DNA from: an uncultured Mogibacterium sp.
Lineage (GTDB): Bacteria; Bacillota; Clostridia; Peptostreptococcales; Anaerovoracaceae
Reading direction: 5' to 3'
NCBI RefSeq assembly: GCF_938041965.1
Contig: NZ_CALISE010000001.1
Location: 1-64,000, forward strand
DNA length: 64,000 bases
The first letter of the stretch is position 1; every line of letters starts with the position of its first letter. Under the pieces are notes generated by a model. That model had not been told where the DNA came from, did no database searches, and saw only the letters and a list, made by a program, of their open reading frames with translations. Shown piece after piece: positions 36,439 through 43,993 of the stretch. Made by a program: the position numbers and the translations under genes.

Positions 36439-37395
36439 GTGAAATATGCATTTATCATTAATCCGATTGCTGGAAATGGCAAGAAGGCGGACAAGCTGTG
36501 CAAAGAAATCAGTGCAGCGGCGCTAGATTCGGAATTCGACATTGAGCTACATTATACGACCGGACCAGGTTCTGCGACGCACATCGCAGATAAGGTTGCG
36601 GCTTCTGCAGAGCGAGACGGCGAAGAAGTGCGAATCTATGCTTGCGGTGGGGATGGCACTGTAAATGAAGTTGCAAATGGTGTATACGGCCATGCAAATG
36701 CAGCACTCGGAGTTATCCCGATTGGCAGTGGAAATGACCTTATCCGTAACTTCGGTGGTCCTAGAGCTACGGATTATAAGGACCTCATGTCACAGATTTT
36801 GGCTGAGGAAGAAGCGATTGATGTTATGTCGTACTCATACAAGAGAGAAGGAAAGAGCTATAACAAAATAGGGCTTAATGCGTTCAATATCGGTTTTGAC
36901 GGAAACGTTGCGATACTGGCGACGTATTTTAATAAAAAGACTTTTATCGGTGGATCGTTATCGTACGGGCTTTCGATTTTTCTGAACCTCATCGAGAAGT
37001 CGGGACAGAATCTACAGGTTACTATAGATGGAGAACAGCTTTTTAAGGGACCGCTGATGATGTGCACCATTGGAAACGGTAGATTTTGCGGTGGTGGAAT
37101 CGAGAGTAATCCAAAGGCGAAGCTCGATGATGGACTTCTAGATGTGCTGGTCGTACATAGGATCCCAAGGCGTACTGTGCTGAAGGTTCTGCCTAAATTC
37201 TCAAAAGGAAAGCTTAATGAGATAAAGGGAATCGAGAAGATTACTGAGTTCAAGCAGGGAAGAAAAATCGATATCATCCCCAGAAGTGGACACATGAAGT
37301 TTGTCGTAGATGGCGAGATAACGGTGACAGACGAGCTTGCGATAGAGGGTAAGGATAGGGCTATGCGAGTGCTAGTGCCGTATCTTCAGGTTTAG
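36439..37395 (+). CDS. Diacylglycerol kinase-family lipid kinase (YegS/DagK type)
   Basis: This 318-residue kinase has the ATP motif CGGDGTVNEVANG near residue 76 and PIGSGNDLIRNF, both typical of the DAGK catalytic domain. The C-terminal beta-sandwich domain includes GNGRFCGGG and DDGLLDV. It probably phosphorylates a membrane lipid such as diacylglycerol. Translation starts at GTG with AGAGGA 10 nt upstream. It belongs to the co-directional run of cell-envelope and repair genes. Confidence 0.9.
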   Translation: MKYAFIINPIAGNGKKADKLCKEISAAALDSEFDIELHYTTGPGSATHIADKVAASAERDGEEVRIYACGGDGTVNEVANGVYGHANAALGVIPIGSGNDLIRNFGGPRATDYKDLMSQILAEEEAIDVMSYSYKREGKSYNKIGLNAFNIGFDGNVAILATYFNKKTFIGGSLSYGLSIFLNLIEKSGQNLQVTIDGEQLFKGPLMMCTIGNGRFCGGGIESNPKAKLDDGLLDVLVVHRIPRRTVLKVLPKFSKGKLNEIKGIEKITEFKQGRKIDIIPRSGHMKFVVDGEITVTDELAIEGKDRAMRVLVPYLQV

Positions 37396-37474
37396 CTGAG
37401 GTTTTAAGGAACTGATTGAGCGTATCGATGCGATGTATATCAGTAAAGAAAACAATCTTGATTGGAGATTAGAG

Positions 37475-38824
37475 ATGGAGGCTTGGGATAATCTCAAGAG
37501 GAGTTTAAAAATAGCGATTTTGACGGTGCTGTGCATAACCATGGTCTTCAGCACCGGTTTGCTTTACATGATTTCATATGGTGCTAGCGATAAAAGCTCA
37601 TCTAAATCATCGAAGCAAACGGAATCATCTAAGAAGTCAAGCGTGACAAATAAGGTTCAGGCACCTGAGATAAATGCAAAGAGTGCGGTTTTATACAGCG
37701 AGAATACGAATACTGTGGTCTTCTCGAAGAATAAGGATGAGCGCGTAGCTCCATTTAGCACAACGAAGCTGATGACGGCGCTGCTAGTTGTTAAGCATGT
37801 CAAAAATCTAGATCAGAAAGTTACGATATCAAAGGAAGCCGCTGCTCTTGGTGGTTCTTCGATGGAGCTCAAAGAAGGAGAAGTTGTAACGGTTAGGCAG
37901 CTTCTGTATGGACTGATGATTTTATCGGGGAACGATGCCGCGTATAGCCTCGCAGAGGTCGTATCGAACGGTAATGTAGATGAATTCGTCAAGATGATGA
38001 ATGACGAAGCGAAGGCTCTGGGCTGTAAGGATACTAATTTTGTAAATCCGAACGGAATGAAAGAAGAAAATCATTATACTACAGCTAGCGATTATATGAA
38101 GATTGCTAGAGCGGCACTTCAAAATAAGCAGGTATATAGGTTCGCAAGCACTAAGAAATACGAGATGGGAGCGACCAACCTAAGCGAAGCGCGCGTCATG
38201 AAATCTCATACTGACTTGATTAATACAAAGGGGTCCGGTGTAGTCGCTGGTAAAACCGGTTTCTGGAATGGTGAAGCATCGATTGTGCTCGCGTATGACA
38301 AGAAAGATCTGCAGATGGTGCTCGTGCTGTTTGGTGATGATAAGGAAAACCGCCCGAAGGATGCAAAAGCGATTTTTGAATATGCATACAATTATCTAAA
38401 GGTGAATAAGCCTGTTGCAAAAGGTAAGAAGGTCACAAAGGTTCTAGTTCGCGGCGGCAAGAACACCGTGGTCGATGCTTACGCAGGTGAGACGGCTTAC
38501 GCATATACCGAGAAGGGTGACCGTGCAAAGATAACTATAAAAATAAAGCGCGATTGGTCCGTCAAGGCTCCGCTAAAGAAGGGAGATCAGGTGGCGGTTG
38601 CAAAGGTATATGTCGATGGCAAGTATGTGTCTGACGCACCGCTCGTAGTGAAGCAGAATGTGAGTAAGGGCTGGATAACATCCGAAGCATATATATCTAA
38701 TCTAGGTGCTATGATATTAGGTCCAGTTCTAGTTGTTCTAATCGTGATTGCTTTCCTAGTTAAAAGGCGCAGAAAGAAAGCTGCAGTGCCAATTGGGAAG
38801 CATGATAAGGGCAGGTCTAAGTAG
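37475..38824 (+). CDS. D-alanyl-D-alanine carboxypeptidase (S11 family)
   Basis: This 449-residue penicillin-binding protein has an N-terminal signal anchor (about 10-32) and a low-complexity Ser/Lys linker. The S11 catalytic motifs are SxxK (STTK in APFSTTKLMT), SxN (SGN in ILSGNDAAY) and KTG (AGKTGFWNG). A beta-rich C-terminal domain is followed by a second hydrophobic helix near residue 415 and a basic tail (KRRRKK). That C-terminal TM is typical of DacF-like enzymes held at the outer face of the membrane. I use Met 37475 with GGAG 8 nt upstream; the ATG 42 nt earlier has no ribosome site. Confidence 0.9.
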   Translation: MEAWDNLKRSLKIAILTVLCITMVFSTGLLYMISYGASDKSSSKSSKQTESSKKSSVTNKVQAPEINAKSAVLYSENTNTVVFSKNKDERVAPFSTTKLMTALLVVKHVKNLDQKVTISKEAAALGGSSMELKEGEVVTVRQLLYGLMILSGNDAAYSLAEVVSNGNVDEFVKMMNDEAKALGCKDTNFVNPNGMKEENHYTTASDYMKIARAALQNKQVYRFASTKKYEMGATNLSEARVMKSHTDLINTKGSGVVAGKTGFWNGEASIVLAYDKKDLQMVLVLFGDDKENRPKDAKAIFEYAYNYLKVNKPVAKGKKVTKVLVRGGKNTVVDAYAGETAYAYTEKGDRAKITIKIKRDWSVKAPLKKGDQVAVAKVYVDGKYVSDAPLVVKQNVSKGWITSEAYISNLGAMILGPVLVVLIVIAFLVKRRRKKAAVPIGKHDKGRSK

Positions 38825-38878
38825 ACCTGACTGTTAGCTTAACGTATATAAGCGCATCGTTATATCGCTTGCGACTAC

Positions 38879-38907
38879 TTGCGTACACCATAAGCCTATG
38901 CTATAAT
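38879..38907 (+). promoter_or_regulatory. Promoter of tRNA-Ser
   Basis: TTGCGT and TATAAT are separated by 17 nt. The start would be near 38914, leaving a 5' leader of about 98 nt before the mature tRNA. Confidence 0.65.
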
Positions 38908-39011
38908 GACCTTCGCGGTATCCTGCAGAAGCTTCCGCCCCCGTCTTGGGCTTAGTTTCTGGTTGAGGCTTTTGACCCTTATTGGTCGCTAGTATCCGGG
39001 ATATTATTTGT

Positions 39012-39103
39012 GGAGAGGTACCCAAGAGGCTGAAGGGACTGGCTTCGAATACCAGCAGGCGGGTAATTCCCGTGCGGGGGTTCAAATCCCCCTCTCTCCG
39101 CCA
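39012..39103 (+). tRNA. tRNA-Ser (anticodon CGA)
   Basis: The 92-nt cloverleaf has a GGAGAGG/CCTCTCC acceptor stem, an anticodon loop TTCGAAT reading CGA, a long class II variable arm (GCGGGTAATTCCCGTGC), a GTTCAAATC T loop, and an encoded CCA end. It decodes UCG. The gene is followed by an accessory region, consistent with tRNA genes being frequent integration sites, although I saw no duplicate of its 3' end. Confidence 0.95.
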
Positions 39104-39104
39104 T

Positions 39105-39142
39105 AAAAATAGACGGTGCAATTAAGCACCGTCTATTTTTAT
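39105..39142 (+). terminator. Terminator of tRNA-Ser
   Basis: AATAGACGGTGC and its complement form a 12-bp stem with loop AATTAA-like sequence, followed by five T. Confidence 0.88.
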
Positions 39143-39281
39143 ATGCGAGAAAGATTTGGATCCCCGCTGGGGGTTCTGCGGATGTTGGACAGTCCGAAGT
39201 GGTAAGGCGAAAAGCATTGAAAACAGGACTATCTCAAAAAATACTAATGCAGACATAACTAATAAGTTGATATGGAGGATT

Positions 39282-39327
39282 TTTACAGTGGTTTGAGTTA
39301 TAATAAAAAATATAAAACTACTGTAAA
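39282..39327 (+). promoter_or_regulatory. Operator-like dyad around a TATAAT box
   Basis: TTTACAGTGGTTT (39282-39294) and AAACTACTGTAAA (39315-39327) form a 13-bp inverted repeat with one mismatch. The arms flank a TATAAT (39299-39304), so a bound dimer would cover the promoter. The small ORF downstream has its ribosome site just past the right arm. I found no clear -35 box. Confidence 0.55.
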
Positions 39328-39338
39328 GGAGGCAAACT

Positions 39339-39455
39339 ATGGCACTTAGCTATAAACCCTTAGTAGATACTTACCTTGATCCAGGAACATTTTTAGCTAG
39401 AAAATTTGATTCTGTAGATGCTGTTCCTAATAGCGGTTACATTGAATTATGGTAG
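39339..39455 (+). CDS. Small protein of 38 residues, unknown
   Basis: I do not recognise this product. It starts MALSYKPLVDTYLDPG and ends NSGYIELW. It has no signal peptide, no cysteine and no membrane helix. AAAGGAGG lies 6 nt before the ATG, the strongest evidence that it is translated. Its stop overlaps the start of the next membrane ORF (ATGGTAG), suggesting translational coupling. With the operator-like dyad just upstream it looks like the first gene of a small regulated unit. Confidence 0.55.
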   Translation: MALSYKPLVDTYLDPGTFLARKFDSVDAVPNSGYIELW

Positions 39456-39768
39456 CGATAATTATAATTATGGCTATTAACGTAGTGGCATTGTTGTTTG
39501 TGCCTTTCTCACCTTTGGTTTTTTTATCAACATTGTTAATAGCAAAGAAATATAAAAAAATGACTATGGTGATTTGTTGTCAAAGAAAAATCGTATCGTG
39601 AGCTTTGTGATAACAGTTGCAATAGGAGGAGCATGTGTGGTATTGGCATACATACTGCCGTATCATGAATATTATCCCAACATTATTAGAAGATTGTGTG
39701 AAACAATTGGAACAATAAATATTTATTTCGCAATAAATATATTTATTACAAAGAAAAATGAAAGATAG
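39449..39768 (+). pseudogene. Small membrane protein gene interrupted by a -1 frameshift at an A7 run
   Basis: The first frame (39449-39601) encodes a hydrophobic N terminus that reaches AKKYKK at seven A residues (39554-39560) and then runs into unrelated codons and a stop. The -1 frame continues naturally from there as NDYGDLLSKKNRIVSF, then two more hydrophobic helices, ending ITKKNER at 39768. One extra A would give a single protein of about 106 residues with three to four membrane helices. It may be a pseudogene, a phase-variable tract, slippage-dependent expression or a sequencing error. The start is coupled to the stop of the 38-residue ORF. Confidence 0.6.
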
Positions 39769-39792
39769 TGACAACACATAGTTTGAGTTACG

Positions 39793-39838
39793 AATAAAGC
39801 TTTTGAAGGTTGGATAGACTTTTAAAAGCTTTATTTTC
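39793..39838 (+). terminator. Terminator of the small membrane unit
   Basis: AATAAAGCTTTT and AAAAGCTTTATT form a 12-bp perfect stem around a 19-nt loop, followed by TTC. Confidence 0.75.
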
Positions 39839-40037
39839 TGAAGAGCCTGAAAAATGTAGGAAATCAAAAAGAAAGAATTAGAAAAAGGCGGGGTGTTTGA
39901 AGCCTTTGTCTACAGTCTTAGGTAGCACTTAATGTTCTATCTGTTTTTTAAAACTGAATATATTAATTAGTATCGAAATTAAGAAGTTTTTTCATTTTCT
40001 AACCTTTATTGTCAAATTAGGCTTATAATAATGTAAG

Positions 40038-40148
40038 ATGAGAAAGAAAAAAAGCGGCAACAAGGCTGAAATGCTTAACCTCATCACTGCAACTATCAAT
40101 CTGATAGCTTCGCTAGCTACGTTGATTATAGCAATAAGGTATGGTTAA
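40038..40148 (+). CDS. Possible 36-residue single-helix membrane peptide
   Basis: The frame encodes a basic N terminus (MRKKKSGNK) and one hydrophobic helix (NLIASLATLIIAI), ending IRYG. Such short holin-like or toxin-like peptides are common in Firmicutes but rarely conserved in sequence. There is no clear ribosome site, and a TATAAT lies only 9 nt upstream, so expression is doubtful. The stop is 17 nt before the SdpI-like gene. Confidence 0.35.
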   Translation: MRKKKSGNKAEMLNLITATINLIASLATLIIAIRYG

Positions 40149-40165
40149 GGCAAGGGGGGATAACA

Positions 40166-40483
40166 ATGACTAGCTTTGACGTTTTTTTATTAATAGCATT
40201 CACAGTTAGTGCATTAACGGGAGCTGCATGCATGTTTGTACCCAGAAATCCAATACTTGGAATTAGAACCGCTTGGTCTGAGTATAACGATGTCACGTGG
40301 AAGAAGAGCAATAAATTTCTAGGCATACTACTAATAATTGTGGGATTAGTATCTATGATTACGTTTTTTACTATATCCAGCGATATGGCTGAAATAGTTT
40401 TTCTTGTATTACTGATCTCATCTTTCTTGATCAGTGTTATATATTCCAGGTTTGTTTGCGCTAAAGAAAAAGAAAAGCACTGA
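40166..40483 (+). CDS. SdpI-like membrane protein
   Basis: This 105-residue protein has three hydrophobic helices and the SdpI-family motif. PRNPILGIRTAWSEYNDVTW, followed by KKSNKFLG, matches the GIRTxWTxxxxxxW pattern. In Bacillus the larger SdpI gives immunity to the SdpC toxin and acts as a signalling receptor. This copy is the short form with the C-terminal part only. It could give immunity to a membrane-active peptide. An AAGGGGGG site precedes the ATG. Confidence 0.7.
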   Translation: MTSFDVFLLIAFTVSALTGAACMFVPRNPILGIRTAWSEYNDVTWKKSNKFLGILLIIVGLVSMITFFTISSDMAEIVFLVLLISSFLISVIYSRFVCAKEKEKH

Positions 40484-40855
40484 TATCTAAACTAGCTAGC
40501 TAAGCATATTAGATAAACATATGGCAGGTCTACGCTAACTGCCACACAGTTCATAATATCCCATTTCTTCGAGAGCCTTTTTAATTTCAACGACCATCCA
40601 AATGTATAATGCGTAGTCAACTATTACGACGCTTATACCATCACCGTAATGAACCTATTCAGGAACTTGATTGCTCATGTAAAAGTTCTCCAGTCTATAA
40701 AGGTAAAATCTAACTATATTTTAAATCTTTTGACCATAATTTGATGCATTTTAATTGTATTTATATGCCACATACCTCCTGCAATAACTTTAATTACGAC
40801 TTCTTATAATGTATCATATTAAGTACTTAGGAAGAGCATTATCGGAGGATAGCAC
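40484..40855. other. 372-nt region without an intact gene
   Basis: It contains a decayed ORF on the minus strand (separate entry). Just upstream of the formate/nitrite channel lies a stretch ending in ATCGGAGGATA, the ribosome site of that gene. No repeat or RNA gene was seen. Confidence 0.5.
40535..40720 (-). pseudogene. Possible decayed ORF
   Basis: Read on the minus strand, the frame gives a plausible protein-like string (LENFYMSNQVPE, a TAG stop, then VHYGDGISVVIVDYALYIW and KKALEEMGYYE). It ends at TAG. The in-frame stop and lack of a start suggest a gene remnant. The family is not recognised. Confidence 0.3.
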
Positions 40856-41626
40856 ATGTATAGAGAAGAGATCGCATCTATTTCAAATGGAGCAGAAGCT
40901 AAGGTTAGACTTCTTAAAGAGAACCCTGGCGGATATATTATTATGTCACTACTCGGAGGAATATACATAGGCTTCGGAGTGCTGATTTCATTTACTCTAG
41001 GGGGACAGCTTCAGGGCGAGTCATATGCTAAGCTCGTCATGGCTATATTCTTCAGTGTCGCTCTCAGCCTTATAATAATCGCTGGTGCAGAGCTCTTTAC
41101 AGGTAACAACATGGTTCTTGCCGTCGGGTATATGAAGCAAAGAGTGACGCTAGCAGATGTCCTCAAGATATTTGTCATATGCTGGCTAGGCAATGTTATA
41201 GGTTCTGCACTTCTCGCTGGACTGTTCAATTTTACCGGCCTATATATAGATGGTACTCAGGCTGCGGTAGTCGGTGCAGCTGCGGTAAAAATGACCCTTT
41301 CACCTATCGCACTTCTTACGAGAGGTGCGCTTTGCAACTTCCTCGTGTGCCTTGCGGTGTGGTGCAGCTTTAGATGCAAGACCGATGCAGGCAAGCTCAT
41401 CATGGTATTCTGGTGCATCGTAGCGTTCTTTGCCACGGGGTTTGAGCACAGCGTTGCTAATATGACGATTCTTGCTCTTGCACTTATTAATAATGACGGG
41501 AATGAAGCTGTTACTGTCGGTGGATACTTATATAATCTCGGACTAGTGTCGCTTGGAAATATGATAGGTGGCGTGCTCTTTGTAGCAGCTCCGTATATCG
41601 TGGCAGCCAAAGAAAAGTCCAAGTAA
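40856..41626 (+). CDS. Formate/nitrite transporter family protein
   Basis: This 256-residue FNT channel has six helices. It carries the family signatures near residues 80-95 (AGAELFTGNNM) and in the second half (RGALCNFLVCLAVW), as well as the FEHSVANM motif with the central pore histidine. FNT pentamers conduct formate, nitrite or hydrosulfide. Formate fits best with an anaerobic fermenter that also has selenocysteine machinery, but the substrate is an inference. GGAGG lies 6 nt before the ATG, and a convergent terminator follows. Confidence 0.92.
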   Translation: MYREEIASISNGAEAKVRLLKENPGGYIIMSLLGGIYIGFGVLISFTLGGQLQGESYAKLVMAIFFSVALSLIIIAGAELFTGNNMVLAVGYMKQRVTLADVLKIFVICWLGNVIGSALLAGLFNFTGLYIDGTQAAVVGAAAVKMTLSPIALLTRGALCNFLVCLAVWCSFRCKTDAGKLIMVFWCIVAFFATGFEHSVANMTILALALINNDGNEAVTVGGYLYNLGLVSLGNMIGGVLFVAAPYIVAAKEKSK

Positions 41627-41685
41627 ATTTATGAAGTGACAAGAAAATTCACAAAATGGGATGAATAAATTAGCATTAATAGAGT

Positions 41686-41716
41686 AAAAGAGGGGTGGCT
41701 AAGCCATCCCTCTTGT
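41686..41716. terminator. Convergent terminator
   Basis: AAGAGGGGTGGC and GCCATCCCTCTT form a 12-bp stem (one G-T pair) with a TAA loop. Flanking A and T runs suggest use in both directions. Confidence 0.8.
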
Positions 41717-41753
41717 CGTATTCAAAGTGTTTAATTATAAGATTGTGCTGCTC

Positions 41754-42350
41754 TTAATCATCAAGCAGAGCGAATTCCCCGTGAACTGGTCGATACAGCT
41801 TGTAGTGACTCGAGCCTATGAGTTTTCCAGTCTTCTGTTCGAACACCTCCACTTCGTATTCTTCGACGGTATAGACAGCCCTGAAGCCGATGTGCTGCAC
41901 TTTGCTTTTTTCTCCATTTAGGACAACTGGATCAGTTAATTCACTATTAATATCTTGAATAAATAGGCGCTTATATGATAGATTTCCCTCCATCCGGTTG
42001 TTTAGTCTATCAAGAGCGTACCAACTCATAAAACCGTTAGTGATAAATTTATCCTTATTTACGCGGTAACCTAGCGTATCGCCTGTTACATATGCACGAA
42101 AGGTTACGGTTCTATCTGGTGTAATTGGTAACCCGTCCACAGTGCTCTCGACATCTTTAGACACTCGCTTATATTGGCTATAATGTTTGTATTTTCTTAC
42201 TAGCGTATTTCTGTAATAAACTCCATGGTACTGTTCAGGTTTAGCATCATGTTCGTTTGAATATCCGATCTTAGTGTTACCATAAATTGAAAGTACAGGC
42301 AGAGCTAAAACAATAGCAATCGCTATAGCTAACGCTTTTGATTTCTTCAT
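41754..42350 (-). CDS. Secreted or lipid-free anchored protein of unknown function
   Basis: This 198-residue protein begins with a clear signal peptide (basic KKSK, then a hydrophobic core to about residue 24). No cysteine follows, so it is not a lipoprotein. The remainder is beta-rich with many Tyr and Lys, for example YKHYSQYKRVSKD. I do not recognise a family. GGAGG lies 9 nt before the ATG. It stands alone between a convergent terminator and the AT-rich insert. Confidence 0.7.
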   Translation of the reverse strand: MKKSKALAIAIAIVLALPVLSIYGNTKIGYSNEHDAKPEQYHGVYYRNTLVRKYKHYSQYKRVSKDVESTVDGLPITPDRTVTFRAYVTGDTLGYRVNKDKFITNGFMSWYALDRLNNRMEGNLSYKRLFIQDINSELTDPVVLNGEKSKVQHIGFRAVYTVEEYEVEVFEQKTGKLIGSSHYKLYRPVHGEFALLDD

Positions 42351-42674
42351 AATTCTACCTCCAGTGCTTAAAGTGCACTTTTAATTATAGAGGTGTTAAC
42401 TGTTTGTAACCTATAATTACCATATAAACTGATCAGTGTAAATGGGGGGGTAGAAAAAACAATTTAATACATTGCTAATAATATATAAATAGTTGAGATG
42501 ATATATATTGTAGTTAAAGTCGGTAGAGATTTTCAATTCATAATAGTTATGACTAAAACGCACACAATCGATATAAATATAATTACAATATATACTGACT
42601 ATCTTTTTGACTATCTGAATCGTTATTACTAATAAAGGGGAGGGAATTTTCCAAAACTGGGAGGATTATACTTT
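42351..42674. other. 324-nt AT-rich region at the left edge of the RiPP insert
   Basis: No coding sequence is evident. It holds the divergent upstream regions of the secreted protein gene and the sigma factor gene. GACTATCT is repeated directly 13 nt apart just before the sigma gene promoter. I could not find a matching direct repeat near 50 kb that would define an insertion boundary. Confidence 0.55.
42607..42635 (+). promoter_or_regulatory. Promoter of the ECF sigma factor gene
   Basis: TTGACT and TAATAA are separated by 17 nt. The -35 overlaps one copy of the GACTATCT direct repeat. Confidence 0.55.
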
Positions 42675-43208
42675 ATGAACATTAATACGGATTATATATT
42701 AATCCGTGATGCAAAAAGAGGGAATACTAAAGCTGTGGAGAAAATAATCCGCAAATACTATGTTAGTATATTTGATTTTTGTAGATATCATTCTAACGAT
42801 GTGTATACAGCAGAGGATCTAACTCAAGAGGTGTTTTTAACTTTTATTAAGGGAATTCACCAGTATGTTCATAATGGAAAACTTCTAAATTATCTCTATA
42901 CAATTGCAAGAAATAAATGTATTGATGAGAAAAAAAGAATGAGAAACACGGAAATTTCAATTGATTGTGTGGTGAGCAGGCTTAATTCAAGTAGTGATGG
43001 ATACTGTACTGAGATTGAATATCTTGATACGAAGATAGCAGTTGAAAGATTGCCGGAGGACATACGAGAGATAATAGTGTTGTATTTCTTTCTTGGCAGA
43101 AAACAAAGTGAAATTGCAGAAATATGTGGAATTGGATTACCTCTTGTAAAATATAGATTGAGAAAAGGTAAAGAGATGATAAAAGAATTTTTGGAAGGAG
43201 AAGTATGA
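42675..43208 (+). CDS. ECF-type RNA polymerase sigma factor
   Basis: This 177-residue protein has sigma region 2 (about 15-85, with AEDLTQEVFLTF) and region 4 (about 125-172, with LPEDIREIIVLYFF, a QSEIAEICGI helix-turn-helix and VKYRLRKGKE). It lacks regions 1.1 and 3, as ECF sigma factors do. Its stop overlaps the next start (ATGA), so it is co-translated with the membrane protein that may be its anti-sigma partner. It probably controls the peptide locus that follows. Confidence 0.9.
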   Translation: MNINTDYILIRDAKRGNTKAVEKIIRKYYVSIFDFCRYHSNDVYTAEDLTQEVFLTFIKGIHQYVHNGKLLNYLYTIARNKCIDEKKRMRNTEISIDCVVSRLNSSSDGYCTEIEYLDTKIAVERLPEDIREIIVLYFFLGRKQSEIAEICGIGLPLVKYRLRKGKEMIKEFLEGEV

Positions 43209-43993
43209 ATAAGAAGAATTTTTCCAATAAAAAAATAGAACTTTTGCTTAGAAATATGCCACGTAAGTTTATATCTGTTCCAGCAAAGAATGCCATAGAT
43301 AATACAGTTTTCAAAGCAACAGAACTTATGATAGAAAAGGAGCAGGTAAGTCGTATTAACTTTGCTGAATTTCTTATTATTCAAATGAAGATTATGAGGA
43401 AGCGATGGTGGATTCTTCAAGGCGCATTACTTTTATTTGCATGTCAGTGGTTATATATATCTGGTGATGCTAATTATATATATAGAGGGATGAGTATTTT
43501 TGCTACATTGTTTGTAATATTAATAATCCCTGAATTATGGGGGAATATGAAATGTAAATCATTGGAAATAGAAGAGGCTTCATTGTTTGATTTGAGAAAG
43601 GTTTACGCAGCAAAGCTTATAGCGTTTGGACTTGTGGATACGATTTTTTTAACATTCTTTTGCGCTACTGTAACACAACTCCAGTATTTTTTACTTGTAG
43701 ATGTATTAAAGCAATTTGTTTTTCCTGTTATGATTGCAGCAACAATATGTATGATGGTTTTCTCGTGCAGAAATCCATTTAGTGAACTAACAACTATGGT
43801 TGTTTGTATTGTTGCTAATCTGCTTTGGGCGACTATTGTTCTTAATGAATCAATTTATTATAAGATAACATCATGGATATGGATTGGATTATTTGCTGTC
43901 TCTATTTCTTTAATTATTTATAGTGTGCGCAAAGTTATAAATAATACCAGCAAATATAAGGAGAAACAAACAAATGGATTTAATTTTGGATAG
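43205..43993 (+). CDS. Polytopic membrane protein, possible anti-sigma partner or ABC component
   Basis: I recognise no named family. The 262-residue product has a cytoplasmic N terminus of about 70 residues (basic, with RNMPRKFISVPAK) followed by six hydrophobic helices. Gene order (directly behind an ECF sigma gene, overlapping it by 4 nt) is that of a membrane anti-sigma factor. The following ABC ATPase gene overlaps by 20 nt. The alternative is that it is a membrane subunit of that transporter. AGGAG lies before the ATG. Confidence 0.65.
   Translation: MNKKNFSNKKIELLLRNMPRKFISVPAKNAIDNTVFKATELMIEKEQVSRINFAEFLIIQMKIMRKRWWILQGALLLFACQWLYISGDANYIYRGMSIFATLFVILIIPELWGNMKCKSLEIEEASLFDLRKVYAAKLIAFGLVDTIFLTFFCATVTQLQYFLLVDVLKQFVFPVMIAATICMMVFSCRNPFSELTTMVVCIVANLLWATIVLNESIYYKITSWIWIGLFAVSISLIIYSVRKVINNTSKYKEKQTNGFNFG

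Noticed and set aside
38834..39121. Minus-strand open frame across the tRNA-Ser region
   Set aside because: It covers tRNA-Ser and its terminator and has no protein-like features.
39141..39240. Possible integration site repeat after tRNA-Ser (GGGGGTTC-like sequence)
   Set aside because: The match to the tRNA 3' end is too short and no second copy bounding an element was found.
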